Origin: Paenarthrobacter sp. A20
Lineage (GTDB): Bacteria; Actinomycetota; Actinomycetes; Actinomycetales; Micrococcaceae
Assembly (NCBI RefSeq): GCF_024168825.1
Contig: NZ_JALJWH010000001.1
Location: 4,030,001 to 4,094,000, forward strand
Reading direction: 5' to 3'
Length of the DNA: 64,000 bases
Part shown: positions 9,147 to 18,302 of the stretch, in pieces
How the letters are laid out: every line of letters begins with the position of its first letter
How positions within the stretch are numbered: position 1 is the first letter of the stretch
Translations under genes and position numbers: made by a program
Notes under the pieces: model-generated
The model's database searches: none
Told to the model about the DNA's origin: nothing
Seen by the model: the letters and a program-made list of their open reading frames with translations, nothing else

Positions 9147-10598
9147 CTAGACTGCGATTCCGGTCAGGGTGCCTGCAGCAGCGGACTCAAGGTCCGACGG
9201 CGAGCTCAGCGTGCCACGGACGGCCGTGGCTGCGGCCACTACAGGAGAGACCAGGTGGGTTCGGCCACCCTTGCCCTGGCGACCCTCAAAGTTGCGGTTG
9301 GACGTTGATGCGCACCGTTCACCCGGCTCAAGCTGGTCAGGGTTCATGCCCAGGCACATGGAGCAGCCGGCAAAGCGCCATTCAGCACCGAATTCCTTGA
9401 AGACCTTGTCCAGGCCTTCAGCTTCGGCTTCCAGGCGGACACGGGCTGAGCCGGGAACAACCAGCATGCGGATGTTGGGGTCCTTTTCACGGCCGCGGAT
9501 GATGTCCGCGGCAACGCGGAGGTCCTCAATCCGGGAGTTGGTGCAGGACCCCAGGAAGACCGTGTCCACACGGATGTCCTTCATGGGAGTGCCGGCTTCC
9601 AGGCCCATGTACTGGAGTGCGCGCTCGGCGGCGGCCTTGGCGTTCTCGTCACCGAAATCTTCCGGGGAGGGAACCTTCGCTGAAAGGGAGACGCCCTGGC
9701 CGGGGTTGGTACCCCAGGTCACGAATGGCTCCAGTGTGTCCGCGTCCAGGTCCACCTCAACATCAAAGGTGGCGTCGGCGTCGGTGTGGAGCGTGTTCCA
9801 ATACTCGACGGCTGCATCCCAATCAGCGCCTTCGGGCGCATGCGGGCGGCCCTGCATGTAGTCGTACGTGGTCTGGTCCGGAGCCACCATACCGGCGCGG
9901 GCACCGGCTTCGATGGACATGTTGCAGATGGTCATGCGGGCATCCATGGACAGCGCCCGAATGGCGGAGCCACGGTATTCGAGCACGTACCCCTGGCCAC
10001 CACCGGTGCCGATCTTGGCGATGACGGCAAGGATGATGTCCTTGGCCGTGACCCCGGGACGCAGGGTGCCTTCAACGTTGATGGCCATGGTCTTGAACGG
10101 CTTCAAGGACAGTGTCTGCGTGGCCATGACGTGCTCCACCTCGGAGGTGCCAATACCCATGGCCAGCGCACCAAAGGCGCCGTGGGTAGAGGTGTGGGAA
10201 TCGCCACATACCACCGTCATGCCCGGCTGGGTCAGTCCCAGCTGCGGGCCCACGACGTGCACAATGCCCTGTTCCTTGTCACCCAGGGAGTGGAGGCGGA
10301 CGCCGAATTCCTTGCAGTTGGCGCGCAGGGTTTCAATCTGGGTGCGGCTGGTCAGATCGGCAATGGGCTTATCGATATCCAGCGTGGGAGTGTTGTGGTC
10401 CTCAGTGGCAATGGTGAGGTCAACGCGGCGTAAGGGCCGGCCTGCCAGCCGGAGGCCTTCAAATGCCTGCGGGGACGTCACTTCATGGACGAGGTGCAGG
10501 TCGATGAAGAGAAGGTCGGGCTGGGCATTGGCTCCTTCGCCCTCGCCTTTGCGCACGACGTGCGCATCCCAGACTTTCTCGGCCAGTGTCTTTCCCAC
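9147..10598 (-). CDS. leuC: 3-isopropylmalate dehydratase large subunit
   Basis: LeuC is the [4Fe-4S] aconitase-like large subunit. Cluster ligands are visible in [14 protein letters not shown] and [13 protein letters not shown] near the C-terminus, and the N-terminal [18 protein letters not shown] block is typical. I place the start at the GTG at 10598 ([10 protein letters not shown]), preceded by GAAGGGAG, giving 483 residues. The frame continues upstream but that extension matches no family member. The 5' region holds a short Leu-rich leader ORF and an operator-like palindrome shared with the divergent ndgR. Confidence 0.96.
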   Translation of the reverse strand: MGKTLAEKVWDAHVVRKGEGEGANAQPDLLFIDLHLVHEVTSPQAFEGLRLAGRPLRRVDLTIATEDHNTPTLDIDKPIADLTSRTQIETLRANCKEFGVRLHSLGDKEQGIVHVVGPQLGLTQPGMTVVCGDSHTSTHGAFGALAMGIGTSEVEHVMATQTLSLKPFKTMAINVEGTLRPGVTAKDIILAVIAKIGTGGGQGYVLEYRGSAIRALSMDARMTICNMSIEAGARAGMVAPDQTTYDYMQGRPHAPEGADWDAAVEYWNTLHTDADATFDVEVDLDADTLEPFVTWGTNPGQGVSLSAKVPSPEDFGDENAKAAAERALQYMGLEAGTPMKDIRVDTVFLGSCTNSRIEDLRVAADIIRGREKDPNIRMLVVPGSARVRLEAEAEGLDKVFKEFGAEWRFAGCSMCLGMNPDQLEPGERCASTSNRNFEGRQGKGGRTHLVSPVVAAATAVRGTLSSPSDLESAAAGTLTGIAV

Positions 10599-10655
10599 GG
10601 CCTTGCTCCCTTCACTGCGGTTGGATGGAGGCCATCCACTTGAACTGTTCTTCAT

Positions 10656-10703
10656 CTACTGAAGCAGCAGGCTCGTGAAATAGGCCAGTGAAACAACTTG
10701 CAT
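10656..10703 (-). CDS. Putative leuCD leader peptide, Leu-rich (15 aa)
   Basis: A 15-codon ORF, MQVVSLAYFTSLLLQ, ends 57 bases before leuC. Four residues are Leu, three of them consecutive (CTG CTG CTT) just before the stop. A CATTAT box ends six bases before its ATG, so it could be the first thing read on a leaderless transcript. Immediately after, CTTCA (10662-10666) can pair with TGAAG (10652-10656 region), and TGGATGG can pair with CCATCCA just upstream of the leuC ribosome site. The design suggests leucine-sensitive attenuation, probably of translation since no U-tract is seen. Function is inferred. Confidence 0.55.
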   Translation of the reverse strand: MQVVSLAYFTSLLLQ

Positions 10704-10726
10704 CTCAGATAATGAGACGGCAATAT
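10698..10726 (+). promoter_or_regulatory. Divergent ndgR/leuC promoter with operator palindrome
   Basis: TCTCA (10703-10707) and TGAGA (10713-10717) form a perfect inverted repeat with a five-base centre. It lies between TTGCAT (10698-10703) and CAATAT (10721-10726), a 17-base spacing that fits a promoter for ndgR; CAATAT ends six bases before the ndgR ATG. On the other strand the same palindrome overlaps the CATTAT box of the leuC leader. One bound dimer could therefore block both directions. Inference. Confidence 0.5.
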
Positions 10727-10732
10727 CATTAC

Positions 10733-11452
10733 ATGGACAATTCTAGTGGAGTCGGTGTCATTGATAAAGCGGCCCAGGTACTCGATGCACTCGAGGCCGG
10801 GCCCACGACACTCGCGCAACTTGTAGCGGCCACGGGCCTTGCCCGTCCCACGGTTCACCGGCTCGCGCTGGCACTGGTTCATCACCGGCTGGTGAGCCGC
10901 GACATCCAGGGACGTTTTGTCCTCGGCAGCCGTCTGGTGGAGCTCGCATCCGCCGCCGGTGAAGACCGCCTCATCGCCTCGGCAGGCCCGGTCCTCATCC
11001 AGCTGCGTGACGCAACCGGTGAAAGCGCCCAGATCTTCCGCCGGCAGGGCGACTGGCGTGTTTGCGTGGCCTCGGCAGAACGCCCCATCGGCCTGCGCGA
11101 CACCATTCCGGTAGGCACCCAACTCTCCATGAAGGCCGGCTCCGCCGCCCAGGTACTGCTGGCCTGGGAAGATCACGACCGCCTCCTGGAGGGGCTGCAG
11201 AACGCCCGCTTTACGCCCACCGTCCTGGCAGGAGTACGACGCCGGGGCTGGGGTCAGAGCCTCGGCGAACGCGAGCCTGGGGTCGCCTCGGTTTCCGCTC
11301 CCGTTCGAGGCCCGTCCGGCAGGGTCATCGCGGCCGTGTCCATTTCAGGTCCGATCGAGCGCCTCACCCGCCAGCCGGGCCGACTGCATGCCGAAGTGGT
11401 CTGTAACGCCGCCCGGGTGCTGACCGAGGCCCTCCGAAAGAACAACGACTAG
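10733..11452 (+). CDS. ndgR: IclR-family regulator NdgR (LtbR-like)
   Basis: NdgR/LtbR proteins control leucine and other amino-acid genes in actinobacteria and sit divergent from leuCD. This protein begins MDNSSGVGVIDKAAQVLDAL, has an N-terminal winged helix-turn-helix (LVAATGLARPTVHRLALAL) and an IclR effector domain with GRFVLGSRL, GLRDTIPVG and RRRGWGQSLGEREPGVASVSAPV. From memory these match Streptomyces NdgR closely along the whole length. I start at the ATG at 10733 (239 residues); a frame extension to 10688 adds residues not seen in the family and lacks a ribosome site. Confidence 0.9.
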   Translation: MDNSSGVGVIDKAAQVLDALEAGPTTLAQLVAATGLARPTVHRLALALVHHRLVSRDIQGRFVLGSRLVELASAAGEDRLIASAGPVLIQLRDATGESAQIFRRQGDWRVCVASAERPIGLRDTIPVGTQLSMKAGSAAQVLLAWEDHDRLLEGLQNARFTPTVLAGVRRRGWGQSLGEREPGVASVSAPVRGPSGRVIAAVSISGPIERLTRQPGRLHAEVVCNAARVLTEALRKNND

Positions 11453-11459
11453 GTTCACC

Positions 11460-11996
11460 ATGAACAGCTACGCGGTGTTCCTTCGCGGCATTAATGTGGG
11501 CGGCATCAACATCAAGATGGCTGACCTCAGGACAGCGCTTAATGACTATCCGTTTGCCAAGGTCAAAACCCTGCTGGCCAGCGGAAACGTTGTGCTGCAG
11601 AGTGCTCTCAGCGCCGAGGACGTCAAGGCCCGGTTCGAAGAGTGCCTCCGGAAGACGTTCGGCTACGACGCATGGGTGGTGGTGCTCACGGCCGCCAGGG
11701 TTGCCGAACTGGTCCACGCCTGCCCCTACCCTGCCGACGACAAATCCACGCATAGCTACGTCACACTTGCTTCCGATACCGCAATGCTTGACGACCTTTT
11801 CGAGGCCGGCGCGGCCCTTGGCGGGGTGGAACAAGTGCGCCTGGGCCCCGAAGCCTCCGCCTGGCTGGCACCGGCAGGCGGAACCTTGGACAGCCCGTTC
11901 AGCAAGCTCTCCGCCAAGGCACGCTACAAAGCCAGCACCACTACCAGGAACCTTCGCACGCTCATCAAAGTCCGGGACGCCGCAGCAGCACTCTAG
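11460..11996 (+). CDS. DUF1697 family protein
   Basis: This 178-residue protein starts MNSYAVFLRGINVGG, the diagnostic opening of DUF1697, followed by a LLASGNVVLQS segment and the C-terminal KARYKASTTTRNLRTLIKV stretch of the same family. The function is unknown; the protein is small, soluble and widespread in actinobacteria. It begins only seven bases after ndgR and may be co-transcribed with it. Its TAG stop shares the four bases CTAG with the stop of the convergent GTPase gene. Confidence 0.85.
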   Translation: MNSYAVFLRGINVGGINIKMADLRTALNDYPFAKVKTLLASGNVVLQSALSAEDVKARFEECLRKTFGYDAWVVVLTAARVAELVHACPYPADDKSTHSYVTLASDTAMLDDLFEAGAALGGVEQVRLGPEASAWLAPAGGTLDSPFSKLSAKARYKASTTTRNLRTLIKVRDAAAAL

Positions 11997-13612
11997 GCCG
12001 AACGTGCCGCTTTCAACGCCGCATTGAAGGCCTTCAAGCGCGTGATCTCCACGTCGACAGGCTCCACAATGCGCTGCTCGGCAACACGTGCCACTGCGGA
12101 CTTCAAACGTTTCGCTGCCCCTGATGCCCGCGCCCTCGCAGCCCAACCGCCTACGATGCGGCCAGCAATGGCCAGCACAATGCCCAGCAGTACTCCCCCG
12201 GCCACCATCAATGTCGGCCAGGGCCAGCCCTCCGTCCGTGGCACCTCCGGCACAGGCATCTGGAAGTACCCAAGGGCAGCCAGGACGCCGAGCCAGCCCA
12301 GCCCGCCAACGGCGAGGAGTAGTGCCAGCCATTGGAGGGTATTGAACAGCACCCACCATAAGGGACGCTTCATCGCTTTCAGGTCCGTTCCGGCAATGGC
12401 CTGATCCAAAGCATCAGACAGTTGTTCCCTGCCATCACGTGCCACACTCCGAATGGCTGCCCGCCAGGGTCCCGGCGCTCCGGTGGATGCCTCGTCCACA
12501 AAATCCCGGACAGCCGCATCCGTCCGCGCGCGCTCCGGTGCGCCGGCAGGCGGTAATGAGGTCCGGCTGAGCTCAGGCCTGGTATCCGGCTTGCCCAGGT
12601 TCAGTCGCCGAAGCGGGTCCGGTCGAAAGCGCAACAGCCACCGGGTCACAGGCCAACCCGTCCTGCGGGCCGATTCCCTCCGGAACGACCGCTGCACGGC
12701 GTCCACCACGACAGGTACGTTGGCCGCCGTCGCCAGTTCAGATGCGAGCCGGGATTTTGCCCGTCCGTTGATGCCCCGGGCTTCACCTTCGCCGGAGGCA
12801 CGAGCGAGTTCCGCGGCGGCCTTGGCTACATCGGCTGCAAGGCGCTGGGTTGTTGCCTCCCGCTGTACTACGACGTTCCTGATGGCCCCGCGGACGGCCG
12901 GGACGCCGTCGCCAGTTACGGCCGACGCGCCCAGAACGCGGACCTTTCCCAGTCCATCACGCTGAAGGATTCCCTCCAGTGACTCCATGACGGCGGAGGC
13001 GTCGGCGGCGCTGAGCTTGTCCACCTGGTTCAGGACAACCAAGGTAACGGCGCCGTGGGAGGCCATGGGCCGAAGGAAGTCATTGTGCACGGCGGCGTCG
13101 GCGTACTTTTGCGGATCCAGGACCCAAACCAGGACATCCACCATGCCAACCATGCGTTCGGTGATCTCACGGTTTTCCACCCGGGTGGAGTCGAAGTCGG
13201 GCAGGTCCAGGAGCACCAGGCCAGTGCCCTCATCAGCCAACCCCGGAACCGGCGGCAGTGTGTGGCGTTCCTTGACGTCCAACCAATCGAGCAGCGGCCC
13301 GCTGCCGTCTTCACCCCAGATTCCTGCCAACGGCGCGGATGTCGTGGGTCGTCGGGCCGTCGCGGTGGCGAGCCCGCTTCCAGACACGGCGTTGAACAAG
13401 GACGATTTTCCGCTGCCGGTTGCACCGAAAAAGCCCACCACAGTGTGTCCGGCGGACAATGACCGCCGCGCCGTTGCCCGATCCAGGACGTCATAGACAG
13501 ACTGCAGGTCCGCGTCCGGGAGCACGCCTTCGGCGAGTTCGCGGGCTGTGTTCAGCGATTCGAGGCGGCGCTGCAACTGGGAAGATTCACGGACCTGGCT
13601 GTGGCGGCTCAT
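11993..13612 (-). CDS. Dynamin-like membrane GTPase, second of a tandem pair
   Basis: This 539-residue protein has an N-terminal GTPase domain: P-loop GATGSGKSS near residue 64, a DLPDFDS G3-like motif and NQVDKL as G4. A long helical middle follows, then two hydrophobic segments near residues 420-445 and 465-490 (WLALLLAVGGLGWLGVLA and VAGGVLLGIVLAIAGRIVG) and a short helical tail. This layout fits bacterial dynamin-like or IniA-like proteins that act at the membrane. The start overlaps the stop of the upstream GTPase by four bases (ATGA), so the two are co-translated and probably form one complex. The cellular role is not known; membrane remodelling or septum support is a family-level guess. 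Confidence 0.8.
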   Translation of the reverse strand: MSRHSQVRESSQLQRRLESLNTARELAEGVLPDADLQSVYDVLDRATARRSLSAGHTVVGFFGATGSGKSSLFNAVSGSGLATATARRPTTSAPLAGIWGEDGSGPLLDWLDVKERHTLPPVPGLADEGTGLVLLDLPDFDSTRVENREITERMVGMVDVLVWVLDPQKYADAAVHNDFLRPMASHGAVTLVVLNQVDKLSAADASAVMESLEGILQRDGLGKVRVLGASAVTGDGVPAVRGAIRNVVVQREATTQRLAADVAKAAAELARASGEGEARGINGRAKSRLASELATAANVPVVVDAVQRSFRRESARRTGWPVTRWLLRFRPDPLRRLNLGKPDTRPELSRTSLPPAGAPERARTDAAVRDFVDEASTGAPGPWRAAIRSVARDGREQLSDALDQAIAGTDLKAMKRPLWWVLFNTLQWLALLLAVGGLGWLGVLAALGYFQMPVPEVPRTEGWPWPTLMVAGGVLLGIVLAIAGRIVGGWAARARASGAAKRLKSAVARVAEQRIVEPVDVEITRLKAFNAALKAARSA

Positions 13613-15390
13613 GCGGCTCCCGCCAGGCGGCCGAGTGCCTTGGCGTGCCGGGCCAGGTCATTACCGGAGCTTGGATGGGCGGCCTCAAGCCTGTTCAGGA
13701 ACCGCTGTTTCTCATCGTCCAGAAGCCTTTGGCACTGCGTGTGCAGGTCATCCCGTGCCTGTTGGGCAAGGCGCCGCACCGCGTCCTCGCCGAACACTGC
13801 CTCCAACAGCTTCTGGCCAACCACAGCCGTTCCACCTGCGATGCCGATCTCCAAACCACTCAGGCCGGCCGTCATGGAGAACACCACCACCATCAGCGCT
13901 GCGCCAAGCCCGTTGACGCCAAAGGACAACCACCGGGCTTGGGTTCGCTTTCCTTGGCCCTGTGTACGGATCATCTCCATCAGACCCACCTGCCAGGACC
14001 GGATCGCAGCAGCAGCCTTTGCATCAAAGTCGTCGCTGGTTCCGGACAGGTCATGGGCGCCGAGGAGTTGTCGGCCTGCGGGGTCCGAACGCCATCGCCT
14101 GTCCACGTTCTCTGCTGCGTTGGCAGCTTCATCCAGGATGACGGCCTGCAGCCCGGTTTCGATGGCGGTCTCAACCTTCACCGCCGGGGCGGGTTCGCCG
14201 CGGAAGAAAGCCCCCACACGGTCCCGGAAGCGGCCAATGTTCTGCTCGACAGCCCTAAAGAACTCGCCGGTGCCTACGAAATCCTGCCACCTGGCCAGCA
14301 CTTCCCCGCGCAGCAATGCTCCATCCTTGGTCGCATCAAGAATGCGCAAAAGTGCCTGCTCATACTCCGCGGTGCACACTGTCTGGAGTTCATGCGCAGC
14401 GGCATCCTGTTCCGCGGCAGCGTTGGCAATTCCTTCCAAACGGACGCTGACTGCCTTGACGGCACCGTTGAATGTCCTGCGGGCCACGTCCGCCCTTCCC
14501 GCCGCATTGGCGGCGAGGGCGGCCAACCACTGCCCCAGTGGCGCCACCGATTCCGTGGGGAGCATCCCGAGCCCGTCCAGGTCGCTTTCCGGAACGACGA
14601 AGAGCTTCGCTGCCCCGAGCCCCTGCCGGTCAAGCATTGACTGAAGGTCGGCCTTGACTTCGTCTTCAGCGGCAGCCGGCACCCGGTCCAGCACCACGGC
14701 TACGGTGATATCCCGCGAAGCCGCGTCCAGGAGCAGGCGCCAGGGTACGGCGTCGGCGTAGCGGTTCGCTGTGGTGACGAAAACCCAGAGGTCAGCGGCA
14801 GCAAGCAGCTGTCCAGCCAGCCTGCGGTTGTCATCGGAAATCGAGTCGACGTCAGGCGCGTCCAGGAGGGCGATTCCCTGGGGCACCGCAGCATGGGCGA
14901 CCAGCACCAACGACGTGATGGCCTGCGCATCGGGGGCGGCACCTGCCTGGTTTGCCGGCAAAGGACTCGTTGAGACAGTGCCCTTGATGCGGTCCAGGCT
15001 CGGAAGAATCCTGTGGCCTTCAAACCACCCCGCATCCCCGGGATGGTGGAGCAAGATGGGCTGGCGCGTGGTTGGCCTGATGGCGCCCGCCCGGGTCACC
15101 GGGTAACCCACCAGCGCGTTGACCAACGTGGATTTGCCCGCACCCGTTGAACCTCCGACGACGGCCAACAGCGGAGCCTCCAGGCTTCTGTAGCGGGGAA
15201 TCACGTAGTCGTCGAGCTGCGCAAGGGACTCGCGAATCCATTGGCGGGCTTCCTCGGCTTCCGGCACGGCGAGCGGAAGGGTGGTGGCCGCCAGTTCAGC
15301 ACGGGCCGACTCCAAAGTTTCGACGGCGGCCGCCGCACCTTGGGCTACGGATTGGTGCCGGCTCGATGCCGGGTCTTGGTTTGCGGTCAC
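13609..15390 (-). CDS. Dynamin-like membrane GTPase, first of a tandem pair
   Basis: This is a GTPase of about 593 residues. It has the P-loop GGSTGAGKSTLVNAL, a TTRQP switch-like segment, DAPDVDS as G3, and LDR in place of the NKxD motif, so nucleotide specificity may be relaxed. A helical stalk region follows, with a hydrophobic hairpin near residues 500-540 (WLSFGVNGLGAALMVVVF and the Gly-rich helix after it). The frame runs up to 15438, but the GTG at 15390 gives the more natural N-terminus. No convincing ribosome site helps decide. It overlaps the second GTPase gene, and such two-gene dynamin pairs are known in actinobacteria and cyanobacteria. Confidence 0.78.
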   Translation of the reverse strand: MTANQDPASSRHQSVAQGAAAAVETLESARAELAATTLPLAVPEAEEARQWIRESLAQLDDYVIPRYRSLEAPLLAVVGGSTGAGKSTLVNALVGYPVTRAGAIRPTTRQPILLHHPGDAGWFEGHRILPSLDRIKGTVSTSPLPANQAGAAPDAQAITSLVLVAHAAVPQGIALLDAPDVDSISDDNRRLAGQLLAAADLWVFVTTANRYADAVPWRLLLDAASRDITVAVVLDRVPAAAEDEVKADLQSMLDRQGLGAAKLFVVPESDLDGLGMLPTESVAPLGQWLAALAANAAGRADVARRTFNGAVKAVSVRLEGIANAAAEQDAAAHELQTVCTAEYEQALLRILDATKDGALLRGEVLARWQDFVGTGEFFRAVEQNIGRFRDRVGAFFRGEPAPAVKVETAIETGLQAVILDEAANAAENVDRRWRSDPAGRQLLGAHDLSGTSDDFDAKAAAAIRSWQVGLMEMIRTQGQGKRTQARWLSFGVNGLGAALMVVVFSMTAGLSGLEIGIAGGTAVVGQKLLEAVFGEDAVRRLAQQARDDLHTQCQRLLDDEKQRFLNRLEAAHPSSGNDLARHAKALGRLAGAA

Positions 15391-15454
15391 AGCATCATCA
15401 TGCCAGCCGGATCCACCTTGCAAGCGCGAGGCTGGCACAGCAGGTGGAAAACGG

Positions 15455-15493
15455 GCAAAAAGAAATCCCCCGGAACGTGAGTTCCGGGGGATT
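15455..15493 (-). terminator. Terminator of tRNA-Glu
   Basis: A perfect 13-bp stem (15464-15476 with 15481-15493) has a GTGA-type loop and is followed on the minus strand by TTTCTTTTT. It lies directly behind the tRNA-Glu gene. Confidence 0.9.
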
Positions 15494-15499
15494 CGGTGG

Positions 15500-15572
15500 T
15501 GACCCCAGCGGGATTCGAACCCGCGTTACCGCCGTGAGAGGGCGGCGTACTAGGCCGCTATACGATGGGGCC
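15500..15572 (-). tRNA. tRNA-Glu (anticodon CTC)
   Basis: A 73-base cloverleaf reads on the minus strand, with acceptor GGCCCCA pairing TGGGGTC (one G-U), anticodon stem CCGCC/GGCGG around CTC, T-arm GGTTCGAATCC and discriminator A. CCA is not encoded. Confidence 0.95.
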
Positions 15573-15699
15573 TTGCACTTTTTATCACCGTTTCCGGCGA
15601 TCAAGCTGAATGAGTATTTCATACTTTCAGCCTCGCTCCAAATCGCTTCAGCGGCTTGGAGGTTCCGAATTTCCAGCGTGTTGACGCGGATTTTCAGAG

Positions 15700-15771
15700 C
15701 TGGGATACCAGGACTCGAACCTAGAATGACGGTACCAGAAACCGTAGTGTTGCCAATTACACCATATCCCA
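15700..15771 (-). tRNA. tRNA-Gln (anticodon CTG)
   Basis: A 72-base cloverleaf reads on the minus strand, with acceptor TGGGATA/TATCCCA, a weak U1-A72 pair and discriminator G73 as usual for tRNA-Gln. The anticodon loop TTCTGGT gives CTG. CCA is not encoded. Confidence 0.94.
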
Positions 15772-15908
15772 AAGTGACTTTCGGACCGGAGTTCCGCGCT
15801 TCGGTTTCCCTGAGCTTTTCCCTCCGTGCCCCTCAGCACGAGTAATGACTCTACCGGAGTCTTGCCACCTGCACAAATCGAGAAGCCGTTACCTGCATCA
15901 CATGAATC

Positions 15909-16637
15909 TCACGCCGCAGTAGGGGCTTTAGCGAGCAGCCGCGACAGTGAGTCCACCTGGCGTCCTGTGAACTCTTCCACCACTTCCCCGGTCCTGTTGA
16001 GCCAGACGCCAATGAGTCCGGCCGCCGTCGCACCATCGGCGTCGAGCAGCCTGTTGTCACCGACGTAGAGGGTCTCCTCCGCGGCGGTACCCAGCAGGCG
16101 GACACCCTCAAGGTAGATGGCAGGCTCCGGCTTGGCCGCGCCCACAGTGTCTGTGCCCACGAGGACCTTGATCCTGGAAAGGCCCGCACCGTCCAGCTTG
16201 GCGCGCTGGTAGTCATGAACGTTGTTGCTGACGGCTCCATAGGGAATGCCGGCGGCATCGAGTGCGTCCAGGACCTGTTCGACGTCGTCGAAAGCCCTCA
16301 CGTACGCCGTCTGGCGTTGGTGGTACTCGCTCACCCACGCCTGTGATTCGTCACCATCGCCAAGCTCCACGCCAAAATGGCCAAGGGCAGCCCGGCCGCG
16401 AAGCAGTCGCTGCTCGTTGAAGGTCAGCTCGCCAGCCAGGTAACGGTCGTAGAAGTGCGTGGTTTCGTGGGTGAAAATGCGCCCGAACTTCACCCACCCG
16501 GCCTGGTCGAGGCCGGGCAGGAGATGTTCACTGACATCACGCAACGCTGTCGTCATGGCGTACTCAAGGTCCACCAAGGTGTCGTCGATGTCGAAGAGGA
16601 CACCGCGGATGGTGCCGAATGAGCTTGCAATAGCCAT
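15909..16637 (-). CDS. HAD-superfamily hydrolase
   Basis: This 242-residue phosphatase-like protein has motif I FDIDDTL (nucleophile and acid Asp near residues 16 and 18), motif II VSNN, the KPEPAIY lysine block as motif III and YVGDNRLLDADGA as motif IV. An all-helical cap lies between motifs I and II, as in the HAD-IA group (pyrophosphatase PpaX/YjjG-like). The substrate cannot be told from sequence. It lies 13 bases after gltX on the same strand, so it is probably co-transcribed with it. The 137 bases between its stop and tRNA-Gln show nothing further. Confidence 0.85.
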   Translation of the reverse strand: MAIASSFGTIRGVLFDIDDTLVDLEYAMTTALRDVSEHLLPGLDQAGWVKFGRIFTHETTHFYDRYLAGELTFNEQRLLRGRAALGHFGVELGDGDESQAWVSEYHQRQTAYVRAFDDVEQVLDALDAAGIPYGAVSNNVHDYQRAKLDGAGLSRIKVLVGTDTVGAAKPEPAIYLEGVRLLGTAAEETLYVGDNRLLDADGATAAGLIGVWLNRTGEVVEEFTGRQVDSLSRLLAKAPTAA

Positions 16638-16650
16638 GACGTGGCTGCTC

Positions 16651-18171
16651 TTAGCCGCGGAACGCGCGAACGCGGCCCAGGGACGAGTCCTTACCCAGGA
16701 TCACCATGGACTCAAACAACGGCGGGGAAATGCGGCGGCCCGAGATGGCGGTGCGGACAGGCCCGAACGCTGCACGCGGCTTGATGCCCAGGTCCTCGAC
16801 CAGCGCCTGCTTCAGGGCGCTCTGGATGTTCTCGGCCGTCCATTCTTCGATGGGCTCCAGGGCCGCCAGGGCAGCGTCAAGGACTTCCTCAAGGTTGGCC
16901 GGCAGGCCCTTACGCGCGTCATCGGCAACGTCGATCGCGTCGTCGGCCTTGAACAGGAAGGCCAGCATCTCGGGAGCCTCGCCCAGAAGGGTGATGCGTT
17001 CCTGGACCAGCGGGGCTGCCTCTGCGAGGATCTCTTCCTGCCGCGGAGTGAGGATCTCACCTACGAAACCTGCTGTACGAAGGTACGGGACCAACCGCTC
17101 TTTGAAGTCTTCCGGCGCGAGCATCCGGACGTGGGTTCCATTGATGGCTTCGGCCTTCTTGATGTCGAAGCGGGCAGGGTTGCCCAGGACATCGTGGATG
17201 TCGAAGTTCGCCACGAGCTGCTCCACCGTGAAGATGTCCTCATCCGCGCTCAGGGACCAGCCCAGCAGCGAGAGGTAATTGAGCAGGCCCTCGGGAATGA
17301 ACCCACGTTCGCGGTGCAGGAACAGGCTGGACTCCGGGTCACGCTTGGAAAGCTTCTTGTTGCCCTGGCCCATGACATACGGCAGGTGGCCGAACTCCGG
17401 CATGTACTCGGCCACACCGATGGCGTAGAGCGCGCGGTACAGTGCGATCTGGCGCGGGGTGGAGCTCAGCAGGTCCTCGCCGCGCAGGACGTGGGTGATA
17501 CCCATCAACGCGTCATCCACCGGGTTCACCAGGGTGTAGAGCGGGGCACCGTTTGCGCGGACCACGGCAAAGTCGGGGACGGAGCCGGCTTTGAAGGTGA
17601 TCTCGCCGCGGACGAGGTCGTTGAACGTGAGGTCCTCGTCCGGCATGCGCAGACGCAGGACGGCCTCGCGGCCTTCGGCCTTGAACTGTGCCAGCAGCTC
17701 CTCCGTCAGGTGGCGGTCGAAGCCGTCGTAGCCCAGCTTCGGGTCGCGGCCGGCAGCCTTGTGGCGGGCTTCGATCTCATCAGGCGTGGAGTAGGACTCG
17801 TAAACGTGTCCTCCGGCCTTGAGCTTGGCGATGACGTCCTGGTAGATGTCGCCCCGCTGCGACTGGCGGTAAGGCTCGTGCGGTCCGCCAACCTCCACGC
17901 CCTCATCCCAGTTGATGCCGAGCCACTTGAGCGCATCCAGAAGCTGGTGGTAGCTCTCCTCGCTGTCACGGGCAGAGTCCGTGTCCTCGATGCGGAAGAT
18001 CAACTTTCCACCGGTGTGGCGCGCATAGGCCCAGTTGAACAGGGCGGTGCGGATCAGGCCAACGTGCGGTGTTCCCGTCGGTGACGGGCAAAAACGGACG
18101 CGGACCGGAGTCTCGGCGTTAACGGCAGGGATGGCGCTGGGGGCAGCGTTCGACGCAGAAGCAGTAGTCAT
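16651..18171 (-). CDS. gltX: Glutamate--tRNA ligase
   Basis: GltX charges tRNA-Glu, and in organisms lacking GlnRS also tRNA-Gln. The 506-residue protein has the class I signature [20 protein letters not shown] (HIGH variant HVGL), RIEDTD and the KLSKR loop in [15 protein letters not shown] use the ATG at 18171; the frame continues to 18237 but the extra residues match nothing. Both tRNA-Glu and tRNA-Gln genes lie about 1-2.5 kb downstream on the same strand, a notable functional grouping, though separated by a HAD gene. Confidence 0.96.
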   Translation of the reverse strand: MTTASASNAAPSAIPAVNAETPVRVRFCPSPTGTPHVGLIRTALFNWAYARHTGGKLIFRIEDTDSARDSEESYHQLLDALKWLGINWDEGVEVGGPHEPYRQSQRGDIYQDVIAKLKAGGHVYESYSTPDEIEARHKAAGRDPKLGYDGFDRHLTEELLAQFKAEGREAVLRLRMPDEDLTFNDLVRGEITFKAGSVPDFAVVRANGAPLYTLVNPVDDALMGITHVLRGEDLLSSTPRQIALYRALYAIGVAEYMPEFGHLPYVMGQGNKKLSKRDPESSLFLHRERGFIPEGLLNYLSLLGWSLSADEDIFTVEQLVANFDIHDVLGNPARFDIKKAEAINGTHVRMLAPEDFKERLVPYLRTAGFVGEILTPRQEEILAEAAPLVQERITLLGEAPEMLAFLFKADDAIDVADDARKGLPANLEEVLDAALAALEPIEEWTAENIQSALKQALVEDLGIKPRAAFGPVRTAISGRRISPPLFESMVILGKDSSLGRVRAFRG

Positions 18172-18225
18172 AGTGGTTCCAACTTTACCGCTTGGCGTAG
18201 CTTGGGTTTCCCGGTCGAAAGTGCT

Positions 18226-18271
18226 CGACGGCGGCACTTACCTTTCGTGTGAAAGGCGCGTGCCGCCGTCG
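18226..18271. repeat. Perfect 12-bp inverted repeat with an inner 6-bp hairpin
   Basis: CGACGGCGGCAC (18226-18237) pairs with GTGCCGCCGTCG (18260-18271), and inside it CCTTTC (18241-18246) pairs with GAAAGG (18251-18256) around GTGT. It sits between the FAH-family gene and gltX. There is no U-tract on either strand, so it may be a factor-dependent terminator, an RNA-stability element or a protein site. Confidence 0.6.
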
Positions 18272-18302
18272 GCGTTTGGCATTTTGAGGTTTAGCCGGGA
18301 GC

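Noticed and set aside
16459..18084. Long open frame (541 codons) on the strand opposite gltX
   Set aside because: It mirrors a firmly identified GltX. High-GC codon use keeps the antisense frame open, and the translation has no recognisable motif.
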